Shown in pieces: positions 24,318 to 35,284 of a stretch of 64,000 bases of DNA; the stretch's first letter is position 1; every line of letters begins with the position of its first letter. The stretch comes from Boothiomyces macroporosus. Taxonomy: Eukaryota; Chytridiomycota; Chytridiomycetes; Rhizophydiales; Terramycetaceae. The position numbers were made by a program, and so were the translations under genes. Location: assembly GCA_027604185.1 (NCBI GenBank), contig JADGKB010000005.1, forward strand, positions 62,001-126,000, in the 5' to 3' direction. The notes below the pieces were generated by a model, which saw only the letters and a program-made list of their open reading frames with translations, ran no database searches and was not told where the DNA came from.

Positions 24318-24755
24318 ATGCAACTAGAGATACACACACTAAACAAAGGCAAACTATTTATAATATCCCGCAACAAGTATTCATACATAGACTTTATATT
24401 TATTCTCGCTTCCACTCTAGTAATGTCCATAGTGTATATTGATCAACGCTTTTATTTACCAATAATATTCATAATCACACTTTATATTTACTTTCGGATG
24501 ACGAGTATATTCAAGGAAACGCTACTAGTTTTCCCACTTGGAATACAGCTTGAATCGCATTCGCTGGTATCGAAAAGAATCAAATTCATTCCTAAAGAAA
24601 AGATTAAAGAGGTAGTTATACTGGAGGGTATTTACAGGTGGCAAGTGGTGTTTTATCTGGGGATTACGACTGATGGTTTGATTACAGTTTGTTTTAGAGA
24701 ATTGCTTCCGCGGCTGCATTTGCTAGAGCGAATCTATATCGAATTGCAGAAATAG
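24318..24755 (+). CDS. GPI15: GPI-GlcNAc transferase subunit PIG-H (Gpi15)
   Basis: This subunit belongs to the ER complex that transfers GlcNAc to phosphatidylinositol in the first step of GPI-anchor synthesis. The 145-aa protein has a two-segment hydrophobic hairpin (about 24-60) followed by the PIG-H domain: ETLLVFPLGIQLESHS, FIPKEKIKEVVILEGIYRWQ, VVFYLGITTDG and LLPRLHLLERIYIEL. Order and spacing match the family. No intron is needed. Confidence 0.8.
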   Translation: MQLEIHTLNKGKLFIISRNKYSYIDFIFILASTLVMSIVYIDQRFYLPIIFIITLYIYFRMTSIFKETLLVFPLGIQLESHSLVSKRIKFIPKEKIKEVVILEGIYRWQVVFYLGITTDGLITVCFRELLPRLHLLERIYIELQK

Positions 24756-24824
24756 CACCAACTTGCAGGAATAGGATCAACTTGCAGGAATAGAATTGAA
24801 CTGGAGAATAAAAATGTCTTTTTA

Positions 24825-25102
24825 TTAGATTCTTTCATCGAATTTGGTGCGCAACAATGCAGGTAAATGATCATTGTGTTCCTTGTGAGCGATATATCTC
24901 TTTACATAATCTTCTTGTTGCTTTGATTCGAATGACACTGGTGGTTTGGCTTTCAATTGGTTGTATTTTGTTACAGAGTAATAGATACCGGCGTAAATAC
25001 CGACGGTGTATAATACGACCTACGTTAGGATTTCGTTACTCTGTATCTGTGGATTTTGAGACCAAAGACGTTGAATATTTCGTATGGATTGCCTCCTGCC
25101 AT
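24825..25102 (-). CDS. ATP19: ATP synthase subunit k (Atp19)
   Basis: This small inner-membrane accessory subunit of fungal F1Fo-ATP synthase associates with dimers. The frame is broken by a 20-nt intron at 25020-25039, so no long open frame exists. Spliced, it gives 85 aa: MAGGNPYEIFNVFGLKIHRY, then a single membrane segment (VVLYTVGIYAGIYYSV), then KPPVSFESKQQEDYVKRYIA. The start, the membrane helix and the charged tail resemble yeast Atp19 in order and length. Subunit e is ruled out because it is encoded at 29430-29784. Confidence 0.7.
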
Positions 25103-25344
25103 TTTTAAAGATGAGAAAAAATTGTAGTGGCTTTTTGGAGGATTTACAGTTGGAAGCATTAATACAGTTGGGAATTAATATCAATACAAATGTCAATTCA
25201 TTATCAATTCAATTGAGAATACTATTGGACAAGAATAAATAGAAATGATTGGTAATAAATTTGTTATGGTAACCAATTAATATTCATTTAAATCAGGTGA
25301 CTATCGAAATATATATTAAAGCCATCAATTATTTGGATTTTTTA

Positions 25345-25854
25345 ATGGTGTTGCTGACTCAATCTCGTGAAATCAAGGAATTTTTAGCAAGTGTAAATAC
25401 AGAAAAGATTAGCATAGAAGACTCGGTGCAAGTAATTGACCATACAGAACTGGTGAGACTATTGAAACAGCAGACAAAGCATACTTTGACCTCGCTTATA
25501 AAAACAACTACAGTTTACCATAAACCGCTTCCGAAAAGAATACCGTCACCAGAGTACATTAAACTGATGAATCATTACAAGTTATTGGCAGAGGAAAGAG
25601 AGTACAAAGAGATGACAAACAAATACGAAAAAGAGTTTACTCCTAGTGAGTGGAAAACAGTAAATAGCTTAATGGTTTCTATTTTCAATGTATTCTTTAG
25701 TGTTGGAGCAGTGTTTGTAGCTACATTTATGTTGGGAGAATACGCTGGTGTAGATATTGCTATAAAGGTACTGATGGCATTAGCAATGTCTGCAATTGTT
25801 CTAGTGGCGGAAGGGTGGTTCTTTACTAGAGATTGGATCTCTACCAAAGTATAA
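25345..25854 (+). CDS. VMA12: V-ATPase assembly factor Vma12 (TMEM199)
   Basis: Vma12 is an ER membrane protein that assembles the V-ATPase Vo sector. The family motif RIPSPEYIKLMNHYKLLAEE is followed by REYKEMTNKY, and two C-terminal transmembrane helices surround the VMA12 core (VNSLMVSIFNVFFSVGAVFV, VLMALAMSAIVLVAEGWFF). The first in-frame ATG is at 25345, giving 169 aa. The frame is open upstream to about 25297 without an ATG, so a small upstream exon is possible. Confidence 0.85.
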   Translation: MVLLTQSREIKEFLASVNTEKISIEDSVQVIDHTELVRLLKQQTKHTLTSLIKTTTVYHKPLPKRIPSPEYIKLMNHYKLLAEEREYKEMTNKYEKEFTPSEWKTVNSLMVSIFNVFFSVGAVFVATFMLGEYAGVDIAIKVLMALAMSAIVLVAEGWFFTRDWISTKV

Positions 25855-25963
25855 TAAACAATAGATCTATTTGATAAAACAAGACGATGTAATTTAATTG
25901 TTAAAAGGAATCTGGATAAATGAGTTTTTTTGTTTTTATTTGCAGCAAATTAGAGAGTGTCGT

Positions 25964-26035
25964 GGGTTGATAGCACAACGGTAGTGCATCCGACTCCAGA
26001 TCGGAAGGTTGGGGGTTCAAATCCCTCTCGGCTCT
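25964..26035 (+). tRNA. tRNA-Trp(CCA): tRNA-Trp (CCA), copy 1
   Basis: The 72-nt gene folds fully. It has a 7-bp acceptor stem with three G-U pairs, a 4-bp D stem (GCAC/GTGC), an anticodon arm TCCGA-CTCCAGA-TCGGA with anticodon CCA, and a T arm GGGGG-TTCAAAT-CCCTC. There is no intron, and a T-run follows as the pol III terminator. The A box and B box (GGTTCAAATCC) are present. Confidence 0.93.
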
Positions 26036-26706
26036 CGCTTTTTGTATTTTTTTCTAAATTAAATTTAACATATTTATACTGTTAGAAGCAATATTCTTTT
26101 GTTAATTTATCGGTTTTGAGTTTGTGGAGTATAGATCAGTTTAATCGTGACAAATTTTAACGACCTCAATCTTCCAACTCCATGCAAGCAAAGAAGAAAA
26201 AGCTTGCCAGTTGAAATTTGGGATCGGATTTGGCTATTGGGTGATGAATATACCTTAAAAACACAAGGAATTACAAAGAGAATATATAAAGAAAACAACC
26301 GAATTTTTTACATTTGAGCAATGAGCATTAAATGGAAACTTGAAAAATATGAAATGGCTGTTGGAGAATTTATTTTAAATACAAATAATAAAAATTGATT
26401 TTAGAAAAGAATTTAAACCAAGAACAAGAGAAATGTATTCAGCGCCTATTTTGTCAATTGTGTCTTGTTGAAGTAACTCTTTCTCCTTGCATGAATTCAT
26501 TCCCTTGTCCAACCATAAAATACTGGATATGTTGACAAGATTTTATTTGGTATAGAATAGTCGGAATGGCTTTTTTACTTTGAAACAATGTCATGGAGTA
26601 CTTTGTAGAAAAAGAATATCGAAAATAAGCTAATATTACATGGATGTTTTAAAAATGTAACTTTAATGGAGCAGAATTTTAAATATTATTGAACTGATGG
26701 AAGCGT

Positions 26707-26778
26707 GGGTTGATAGCACAACGGTAGTGCATCCGACTCCAGATCGGAAGGTTGGGGGTTCAAATCCCTCTCGGCTCT
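26707..26778 (+). tRNA. tRNA-Trp(CCA): tRNA-Trp (CCA), copy 2
   Basis: It is identical to copy 1 over all 72 nt, and flanking sequences differ. A run of eight T follows directly as terminator. Confidence 0.93.
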
Positions 26779-27091
26779 CATTTTTTTTCCATACCGCAAG
26801 CCTGATCGTTGATACTTTACTAGACTTTTTGAAATTTAAAGATAGATTTTTGACTATCATTCCATAAGAGAGCAAAAGACAACTTTTGAATTATCCGTAC
26901 TGCAGGGCTTTTAGTGTGGGGAGAATTCTAAACATCCGAAAGGCTTAGTGCTGGTGGTTAAATATTTGTGATCTTTAGTAGAATTATTTTCAACTTGTCA
27001 CGGAATACAATAGTAACATACATTTAATGTGGTAAATAGACAAGATATTTAAACTAGTGGTTTTAAAATGCAAGGATTTCTCTTGTAACTA

Positions 27092-27110
27092 AGCCCGGAG
27101 TACCCGGGTT
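27092..27110 (+). other. GC-rich hairpin in AT-rich intergenic DNA
   Basis: AGCCCGG and CCGGGTT pair around a 5-nt loop (7 bp with one G-T). It lies in a GC-richer patch of about 120 bp between a tRNA gene and ALO1. It could belong to an unrecognised non-coding RNA; I could not match it to snRNA, SRP, RNase P or 5S signatures. Confidence 0.3.
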
Positions 27111-27377
27111 GGGGGAATAATATTGCTGGGAAGCGAAACCCCTCCTGTCACAGCGGATAAATCAACAGTTGAACCATACACCAGAGACAATAAAGATAGT
27201 GGCCGCTTATCCGACAATGGTTATTAATTCTAACAAACAGTATAGAACAACACTGGAATTTTTGTCCTGGAAAACTGCAACATTTATCGCTTGATCAGGT
27301 GTGTCACTTTACTGAGCGGCAATGTTTTAAAACAAAAAATTAATCATGGATATTTCCCCCACCGGAAAATAATCCCT

Positions 27378-27384
27378 TATAAAT
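27378..27384 (+). promoter_or_regulatory. TATA box of ALO1
   Basis: TATAAAT lies 31 bp before the ATG at 27415, in the position expected for a TATA element with a very short leader. Confidence 0.45.
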
Positions 27385-27414
27385 TCACTTGCCAACTTTT
27401 ATTCAGCAAGGAAA

Positions 27415-28848
27415 ATGTTCAACTGGGCAAAGAGTGTACAATTATGTCAGACAAACCAAGTTGTCAAAGTCAGAAATGTTGAACAGCTTAGAGATATTCT
27501 CATTCATGTCAATTCTACCGGAAAACACTTGAAGATAATGGGTACTGGCATGTCGTTTGGAGGAATAGGTGCTACTGATAGCTCCTCGGATATAATGGTT
27601 GATATGTCAAACTTTTCTGGGCTAATCAAGTTGGATGGGAATTTGGCAAAATTTGGTGGGTCTACAGTTTTGCAAGTGGTTGCAGATACGTTGGTTGAAC
27701 ATAACCTGCAAATTGCAGCTTGTCCTGGTGTTCTTGTAGCACAAACTTTAGCGGGAGCGTTAGCCACTGGAACTCACGGGCAAGGCTTGAAAAATGGTGG
27801 GCTGTATGATATTGTGTATTCTATGGATGTAATGTTTGCTGATGGAACTCTTCACACCTTGAGCAGAGATTCTCCCTACTACAACGGCAAAGATGTTTTT
27901 CACGCATTTCAACTGCACTTGGGATGCCTGGGAGTTGTAGTGGCAGTAACATTGGAGTGTGAGCCATTGCAAATCTACCGCTTAGACAAATCAGTCACTG
28001 ACTTTGAAGACTTGAAAGAAAACTATATTAAATGGAACAACGAGAACGAGCACTGCAAAGCGTGGTGGTTCCCAAATACCAACCATGTTCAAGTATGGAA
28101 GACAAACGTTGCTTCTGCAAAGGAAGTGTTGCAGTATAAAGAGAATGGAAACAAGATTTATGATTTGAAAAAAGAACCTGTTGCTGGTGGATCAACTTAT
28201 GGTAGTGTAAATGACAAACCATCAGTTGGAGATTTGAAAGGTTCTGGTTTCAGCTCCTCCCTTCAAGAACTGTTAAGCAATATGGCTCTTGATACCAGCA
28301 CTGATTCTAAAGGAAAGACTAAAGACTTGAACGAAGCCAGGTTTAGAACTGTCCAGCGGTTCTCAAAATTGGACGCCAGGGTTGGGAATATTTACCAAAT
28401 TTGGTGTAAAGGAATTCCAGCTCCACAAATCAACTGCGAGCTCGCCGTTCCATTAGACAGATTACCAGAGTTGCTTCAAACGCTTAGAGATTTCTATGAA
28501 TCTACAGACAAGAGCATTCATTATCCATTCATTCTCAGAACTGGCGGCCCAAGCCCTTCCTGGCTAAGTCCATCATACAACCAAAAAGTATGTTACATTG
28601 GCTTCCTCGCTTATTTAAATGAAAAGACTTTTACAGTGCATGAAGATCAGATGGAATTCGTTTGCCGTATTGAAAAAGTCATTGCAGATTTTGGATGCTG
28701 GCCTCACTATGGAAAGTTCTTTACCAGATCGCTGTATAACTTTGAAAGCATGTTGCCTCGATTCAAGGAATTTGCACAGCTTCGCCAAACAGTGGATCCA
28801 AATAATGTATTTGCGAACCAATTCATCAGAGATTTATTGTCAATTTAA
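27415..28848 (+). CDS. ALO1: D-arabinono-1,4-lactone oxidase / sugar-lactone oxidase (FAD)
   Basis: This vanillyl-alcohol-oxidase-family flavoenzyme would make D-erythroascorbate or a similar antioxidant. The FAD-binding PCMH domain has KIMGTGMSFGGIGAT, GVLVAQTLAGALATGTHGQG and GGLYDIVYSMDVMFADGTLH. The ALO domain ends in WPHYGKFFT and LRQTVDPNNVFANQFIRDL. The His that binds FAD covalently in many relatives (GxGHS) is Met here (GTGMS). The 477-aa frame has no intron. The first ATG is used and follows a TATA box. The exact substrate is not shown by sequence. Confidence 0.85.
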   Translation: MFNWAKSVQLCQTNQVVKVRNVEQLRDILIHVNSTGKHLKIMGTGMSFGGIGATDSSSDIMVDMSNFSGLIKLDGNLAKFGGSTVLQVVADTLVEHNLQIAACPGVLVAQTLAGALATGTHGQGLKNGGLYDIVYSMDVMFADGTLHTLSRDSPYYNGKDVFHAFQLHLGCLGVVVAVTLECEPLQIYRLDKSVTDFEDLKENYIKWNNENEHCKAWWFPNTNHVQVWKTNVASAKEVLQYKENGNKIYDLKKEPVAGGSTYGSVNDKPSVGDLKGSGFSSSLQELLSNMALDTSTDSKGKTKDLNEARFRTVQRFSKLDARVGNIYQIWCKGIPAPQINCELAVPLDRLPELLQTLRDFYESTDKSIHYPFILRTGGPSPSWLSPSYNQKVCYIGFLAYLNEKTFTVHEDQMEFVCRIEKVIADFGCWPHYGKFFTRSLYNFESMLPRFKEFAQLRQTVDPNNVFANQFIRDLLSI

Positions 28849-29018
28849 TATACTACTTTGTTGTAATCTTTTTCTGTGTGCGTCTGTAAAGACCAATCGT
28901 TAATCGTCTGGCAATCTTCCCTTTGTATCATTTGATGATCCACTCCAAGAACAGTTTCACTTTGATAGACATACAGTTCTTTCGAATAATGTAATCCAAA
29001 GCGAGCAGCCATTTCCAT
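28845..29018 (-). CDS. Small unrecognised protein, 57 aa
   Basis: An open frame from ATG 29018 encodes MEMAARFGLHYSKELYVYQS and then VLGVDHQMIQREDCQTINDW. Its composition looks like a real protein. Its stop codon overlaps the ALO1 stop codon on the other strand by two bases. It would be easily missed because of its length. I recognise no family; a mitochondrial assembly factor is only a guess. Confidence 0.45.
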   Translation of the reverse strand: MEMAARFGLHYSKELYVYQSETVLGVDHQMIQREDCQTINDWSLQTHTEKDYNKVVY

Positions 29019-29152
29019 AGATATATTTCAAGCAGAAGAGTACGTTATAGGTATAGATTGACATTGTAATTCCTTTATGGCTCAACGTGGAATTGGCTAA
29101 ATTCACTAGAATTCCAGCCTATCAAAACGCTTACCTATCCGTGAAAAAAAAG

Positions 29153-29224
29153 AGAGCCGAGAGGGATTTGAACCCCCAACCTTCCGATCTGGAGTCGGAT
29201 GCACTACCGTTGTGCTATCAACCC
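29153..29224 (-). tRNA. tRNA-Trp(CCA): tRNA-Trp (CCA), copy 3
   Basis: It is identical to copies 1 and 2 but on the opposite strand. Its downstream flank reads C then T8, a pol III terminator. Confidence 0.93.
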
Positions 29225-29429
29225 GTCGAGAAACCCTCCTCAATTGCAATCATTAATATATTTTTTAAAGACTACAAAATCTTTGAATACACTCAAACTC
29301 GTATATGCTCAAACCCTTATCAGCAACTACTCAGAGCGCCTCTCTAAAGCAGTATGATCATTCCTAATGTGATCACTGTAATTGGACGTTAATATAAATA
29401 GGAATCCGTTACTTGTAAATCCTGTTCTT

Positions 29430-29784
29430 TTATTTTTGGGTTTCAAGTTGCTTTGATTTCCATTCAAAGTACAAGTCATCGTTGAATTTGTATGATTCAA
29501 AGTCGACACATGGAACTGCATTAACAAAGAATTACCTCCATCCTTGGCCGCAAGCTCAGCTTCTTCCTTCTTTTCTTGAGCTTCAAATGCAAGCTTGGCT
29601 TCTTCAACCAAATCTTCGTACTTTCTGCGTGCGTTTTGTTCGTTTCTTTCCTTTACATAATAAGTGAGACTTCTTTGTTTAGAAAATCCGTAGGAAACGC
29701 CGAACACAAGAGCACCAAGGCGCAATAACTATCATTAGTAATTCGTTGTACGTTGACTGAATGGTGGTTGATGAGTGATGCCAT
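29430..29784 (-). CDS. ATP21: ATP synthase subunit e (Atp21/Tim11)
   Basis: This inner-membrane subunit is required for ATP synthase dimerisation. Spliced, it reads MASLINHHSVNLLRLGALVF and then GVSYGFSKQRSLTYYVKERN, with the dimerisation motif GxxxG (GVSYG) in the membrane helix. A charged coiled-coil tail ends VDFESYKFNDDLYFEWKSKQ. Introns are 29729-29751 (23 nt) and 29516-29535 (20 nt). The product is 103 aa. The first exon encodes only 11 residues. Confidence 0.85.
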
Positions 29785-29843
29785 CTGAATTTGTTGAAAA
29801 TTTTTTGAGCTCTCAAAATTTCACTTTTTCGTAACCCTAGACA

Positions 29844-30430
29844 ATGAAAAAGAAGAGCATATTGAAACGCCCTACAGATAAACAACACGAGCACAGGGGG
29901 TAACATCCTTTAATGTAGGATTCGATGGGATGAAGATAATCTGGCGATTACGGAAGCGCAAAAGGATTCTACAATGAAAATCTTGGAACCAAAAACACCG
30001 TATATCCACTATGATTTATCTATGGACGAATTGACTGGAACTTCCAGTCAAGGCGTGCCTCCGATCGAGCTGGAGCGAGCGATAAACGTTCAAAACTCTC
30101 TTAAACGAGAAAATTCACAAGAGATTTCATTTGATGTGGATAACCAGCTGCATATCAGCAACAAGGAATACGACTGGTCCGAAGATGAAGAGGACCCGAA
30201 AGGTTTGTTCAGCTAATTCAGATGTACAGAAACACCAGCGATTCAAAAAAATGAGAGCAGAGCACTATAACATGAAAGCTGTACTTTCACACGCAAAAGA
30301 GCTGCTGGAGAGCGAGATGGAAGATGAGAATATTAACGATCCTAATAAATACGAAGTCGAAGAGGCCAGCACTCCCATGATTGAAACAGATTCCGAAGAC
30401 GAATTATCAAATAATCATACAAGAAAATGA
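29844..30430 (+). CDS. GLC8: Protein phosphatase 1 inhibitor-2 (Glc8)
   Basis: It regulates the PP1 catalytic subunit. The family blocks are in order: KKKSILKRP (KGILK-type PP1 contact), [34 protein letters not shown] and [20 protein letters not shown] (the (K/R)xHYNE-type helix). Introns 29900-29918 and 30203-30221, both 19 nt, connect the three frames. The product is 182 aa with an acidic tail. The expected Glu after HYN is Met here. Confidence 0.85.
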
Positions 30431-30611
30431 ATAATAAATTGTCCATATACGTTTCATTTATCGTGTAAAGAATTTAATGCAACACTTGAAAATCATCCGC
30501 GAGAGGAATTAATCATGGAACGAGGAGGTGCCAGCGAACGAGTCCTTTGAATGCGAGGGTTAAACTACCATTAACTGCGCGTTTGATTTTTTCAAATCAC
30601 AACAAACCAAA

Positions 30612-32589
<1,978 letters not shown>

Positions 32590-32644
32590 TAAAATCGTAT
32601 TTGCTTTTCATATACCACTTGGCACAATTGTTAATCATACATGT

Positions 32645-33418
32645 TTATTTGGTACTTTCTTCAATCAATATCTGAACAAGCATTTCAAATGTATACAAAA
32701 TCTTTTTTGACGGATCAGCAATAGCGGCTTTGTAAGCGTATTCCAGCTCTTCATGCACAATCAAACACAAACTTCTTTGTAAAACACTATCGCTACAAAT
32801 AAATGCACACAAACTAAGCAGAAACTCTTCAAGTTGATCTATATCCCATCTAAATGCACACGCTAAACCAACGACCAGCTCAGCAATATTATCGCTGCCC
32901 ATTGTAGAAATATTTACCCAATTACCAACAAACGCTGCTATAATTGATAGTGATTCACCAACCAAAATGACAGGCAGTAGATCATTGATTTTTTCTAGTT
33001 CCCACGAATGAGCAAGCCCCCAAACAATTCGACAGAATATCGCAGAGCTGATCCTTTTAGTATAAAATAGCTTTAGAATTAGCTCTGAAACAGATTCCAA
33101 GGACCAACCGTCCGTCATCCATTCAAGGGCATGTATGCTAGATTCGAAATCCTTTTCGATAAAGTCTTTAATCAATTCTGCTTTAAATGTACAAATGTAA
33201 TTAAGGTTGTTCTCTGACTTTACCCATTTGGTGAATGACGTTTTGTTTTGTTTATCCATTTGAGCCATGGTTGCTTCTACATCTTGAACTGAAGTGTGTC
33301 TTTTGAATACATTTACAGGGGCATGTTTATCAGCTATCCTATTTTCAAGTAGTTTGTGCATCAAGGGGAAAGAGTGCCTGTGTGACGTTTGACTGGCTTT
33401 GGGAGGGTTTCGTTTCAA
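32645..33418 (-). CDS. Unrecognised alpha-helical protein
   Basis: The 257-aa open frame starts MKRNPPKASQTSHRHSFPLM. From about residue 75 it is a series of helices with regularly spaced Trp residues (ALEWMTDGWSLESVSELILK, IVWGLAHSWELEKINDLL, AFVGNWVN, ACAFRWDIDQLEEFLLSL), suggesting a helical-repeat fold. No family recognised. It sits between VMA1 and METTL16, 55 and 23 bp away. Confidence 0.6.
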   Translation of the reverse strand: MKRNPPKASQTSHRHSFPLMHKLLENRIADKHAPVNVFKRHTSVQDVEATMAQMDKQNKTSFTKWVKSENNLNYICTFKAELIKDFIEKDFESSIHALEWMTDGWSLESVSELILKLFYTKRISSAIFCRIVWGLAHSWELEKINDLLPVILVGESLSIIAAFVGNWVNISTMGSDNIAELVVGLACAFRWDIDQLEEFLLSLCAFICSDSVLQRSLCLIVHEELEYAYKAAIADPSKKILYTFEMLVQILIEESTK

Positions 33419-33441
33419 CCTGTTTCACAAGAATATCCGCT

Positions 33442-34277
33442 TCACATTAATTTGAAAAAAGTCCAAGATATTACCCATCGGACTGTTTTTCCTTGCTGGT
33501 ATGAATCTAATCTATTTTTTATCCCTTTTCCGTTCAAATATTCTTGTAAATTCATCGCGTCTTTTTTGATGCCAATCAGGCTAGTACACCATCTACATTA
33601 ATTGATAAAATACTTTATATCCCTCCTTTTACTTTCTTTGATCATTCTTTTCACAAATTCATACTCACCACCTTCTGTTATCATTTCATTGTTTGATCCT
33701 GTGCATTCGCCTGTAGGATTGTCCAGCTTTAGCTTCTTTGATTCATGAATATGTGAATGATCCCTGTAGAATGGCGGATTACACATCAGGAAATCAAAGC
33801 TTCCTTTTGGAATAATCTTTTTTGAAGTATTTAGCTCGACTTTGATCAAGGAGTCTAGATTATTCCTGGATACGTTTTCCTGCGCATACTCTAGGGAATC
33901 TTGGTCGATATCCAGAGCGAGAAAGTGCCAGTTGAAGATTGTTGCCCCCAAAATAGGGTATATGCAAGATGCACCAGTCCCAATATCCAGTCCTTTCAAA
34001 TCTCGTTTTTCCATAAACAAATCCGCTATGTGCAGAATGTAATCTAATCGGCTTGGGATTATTGGTATCAATTTATCCAAAGGTATTTCAATTCGCACTT
34101 TGTAGTATTTCAGCAAGATGGCGATATTCAGATCCCTAATCGCTTTCGGATCTTTGAAATCTTTGATTCTACCATTCTTTAAACTAGTCTTAGATACTGT
34201 TACTGTTTCAAAAGAGGAGGAAATGCGACTGCGAGTTCACTGTAATCAATTTTTTCAAGCGGGTTCTTTGGGTGCAT
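33442..34277 (-). CDS. METTL16: METTL16-type U6 snRNA N6-adenosine methyltransferase
   Basis: METTL16 methylates the ACAGAGA-box adenosine of U6 snRNA, which pairs with the 5' splice site. The protein has the family N-terminus (IDYSELAVAFPPLLKHLKNG), IPLDKLIPIIPSRLDYILHI, SAM-binding GLDIGTGASCIYPILGA and catalytic CNPPFY, then EMITEGGEYEFVKRMI and QGKTVRWVISWTFF. Introns 34184-34203 (20 nt) and 33593-33613 (21 nt) are needed. The 264-aa protein is the methyltransferase domain alone, without the vertebrate C-terminal regions. Budding yeast lacks it; fission yeast has it. Confidence 0.92.
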
Positions 34278-34425
34278 TTGGAAAAGAAAAAAAAAGAAAA
34301 TTGAATTATGCTACTCTATCTCACTTGCTCTTGTGTTAATCAAACCAGCCTCTTTGGTATGGGGGTTAGCCTGTTGTGGCGAAGTATCAAAAATTGAAAC
34401 TGAAAGCAAAAGGTGTTTACAAAAA

Positions 34426-34918
34426 ATGCAGAACCCATTCGCTTCACAAAATGAAATGGACGACGTAATCTACCAATTAAACATAGATGTGCGGAGGATT
34501 TAAGCTAACTCGTATGCAAAGATTCCAGGCCTTTGGAGTTTGTTTTGGTGCCGGTTTCCTGATTTCTTTCTTTGCGACCTTTTCCTTATGGACTGCTCAG
34601 TTCGGATTATTTGCAGCATTGTATTCAATTGGAAATGTTATTTCATTGCTGGCTACTGGATTCTTAATTGGATTCACCAAACAATTTAAAAAGATGTTTG
34701 ACGAAACTAGAAGAACAGCGACAATTGTATTCTTGTCATCGCTGGTAGTTACTCTTATTTGCGCCTTTGTGGTAAGGATGATTTAATATTAGCTGCAAAT
34801 CGCCATATTGACCTTAATCGCTGCGTTGGTTCAATTTTTAGCACTGTTGTGGTATTCCCTGTCATATATTCCTTTTGCAAGAGATGGAGTAAAGGGAATG
34901 TTCAAGAGCTGCTTTTAA
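34426..34918 (+). CDS. SFT2: Sft2 family Golgi membrane protein
   Basis: It is a four-helix protein of late-Golgi/endosome traffic. The family pattern is present: MCGGFKLTRMQRFQAFGVCF, then LYSIGNVISLLATGFLIGFT with KKMFDETRRTATIVFLSSL, then LLWYSLSYIPFARDGVKGM. Introns 34465-34486 (22 nt) and 34772-34792 (21 nt) join a 13-residue first exon and a final exon supplying helix 4. The product is 149 aa. Confidence 0.92.
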
Positions 34919-34942
34919 ATAAACTTGATTGTAATTTACGAT

Positions 34943-35224
34943 TTATTGCACCATCTTTTGTATTTTCTCCAATTCCTTTTGTTTTTCGAGTATGTGATCC
35001 TGCGCTAGCTCTCCAACCAACATATTCGCTTCAAAGAACTTGCTGAGACAGCTATCTGTGCAAAGCTTTTCCTTGTCCGTCAACTCGACTCCTGTGGGAT
35101 TGAGGCATTTTTTCTGGCAAGTATTTATTCCTCCAGAGTGCAAATCAATGAACGCATCCTACTGTCAATACAACAGTACCATTTGGACTTTGGCCTGCAA
35201 TAATGGGAGAGAGTGTCTAGACAT
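34943..35224 (-). CDS. TIM10: Small TIM chaperone, Tim10-like
   Basis: This intermembrane-space chaperone helps mitochondrial carrier import. It shows the twin CX3C pattern (CQKKC and CTDSC) with the usual intervening sequence and KFFEANMLVGE after the second. A 21-nt intron at 35159-35179 joins MSRHSLPLLQAKVQM to DAFIDLHSGGINTCQKKC. The product is 86 aa. Distinction among Tim8/9/10/13 rests on overall resemblance; Tim10 is most likely. Confidence 0.8.
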
Positions 35225-35284
35225 TTTCTGCAAAAAAATTAAACTCGAAAAAAGTTCAAGTTGCATTGAAAAAATCATGTTTAT

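Larger units (their letters stand above)
25861..27414. other. Sparse region holding two tRNA-Trp genes
   Basis: Apart from the tRNA genes at 25964-26035 and 26707-26778 I find no coding frame I can support. The DNA is AT-rich except for a GC-richer patch around 27070-27190 with a strong hairpin, reported separately. Confidence 0.5.

Noticed and set aside
24825..25102. First read as ATP synthase subunit e because of GxxxG (GIYAG)
   Set aside because: A clear subunit e gene exists at 29430-29784; the N-terminus and charged tail fit subunit k better.
24857..25108. Plus-strand open frame of 83 codons
   Set aside because: It is antisense to the spliced ATP19 gene and has no protein-like pattern.
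26663..26875. Open frame on the minus strand running through tRNA-Trp copy 2, and a similar one at 29087-29347 through copy 3
   Set aside because: Both translate the tRNA gene and its repeat; the shared peptide (SREGFEPPTFRSG-like) is the well-known artefact of tRNA-derived frames.
34118..34339. Plus-strand open frame of 73 codons
   Set aside because: It lies antisense over the first exons of METTL16, whose motifs are unambiguous.
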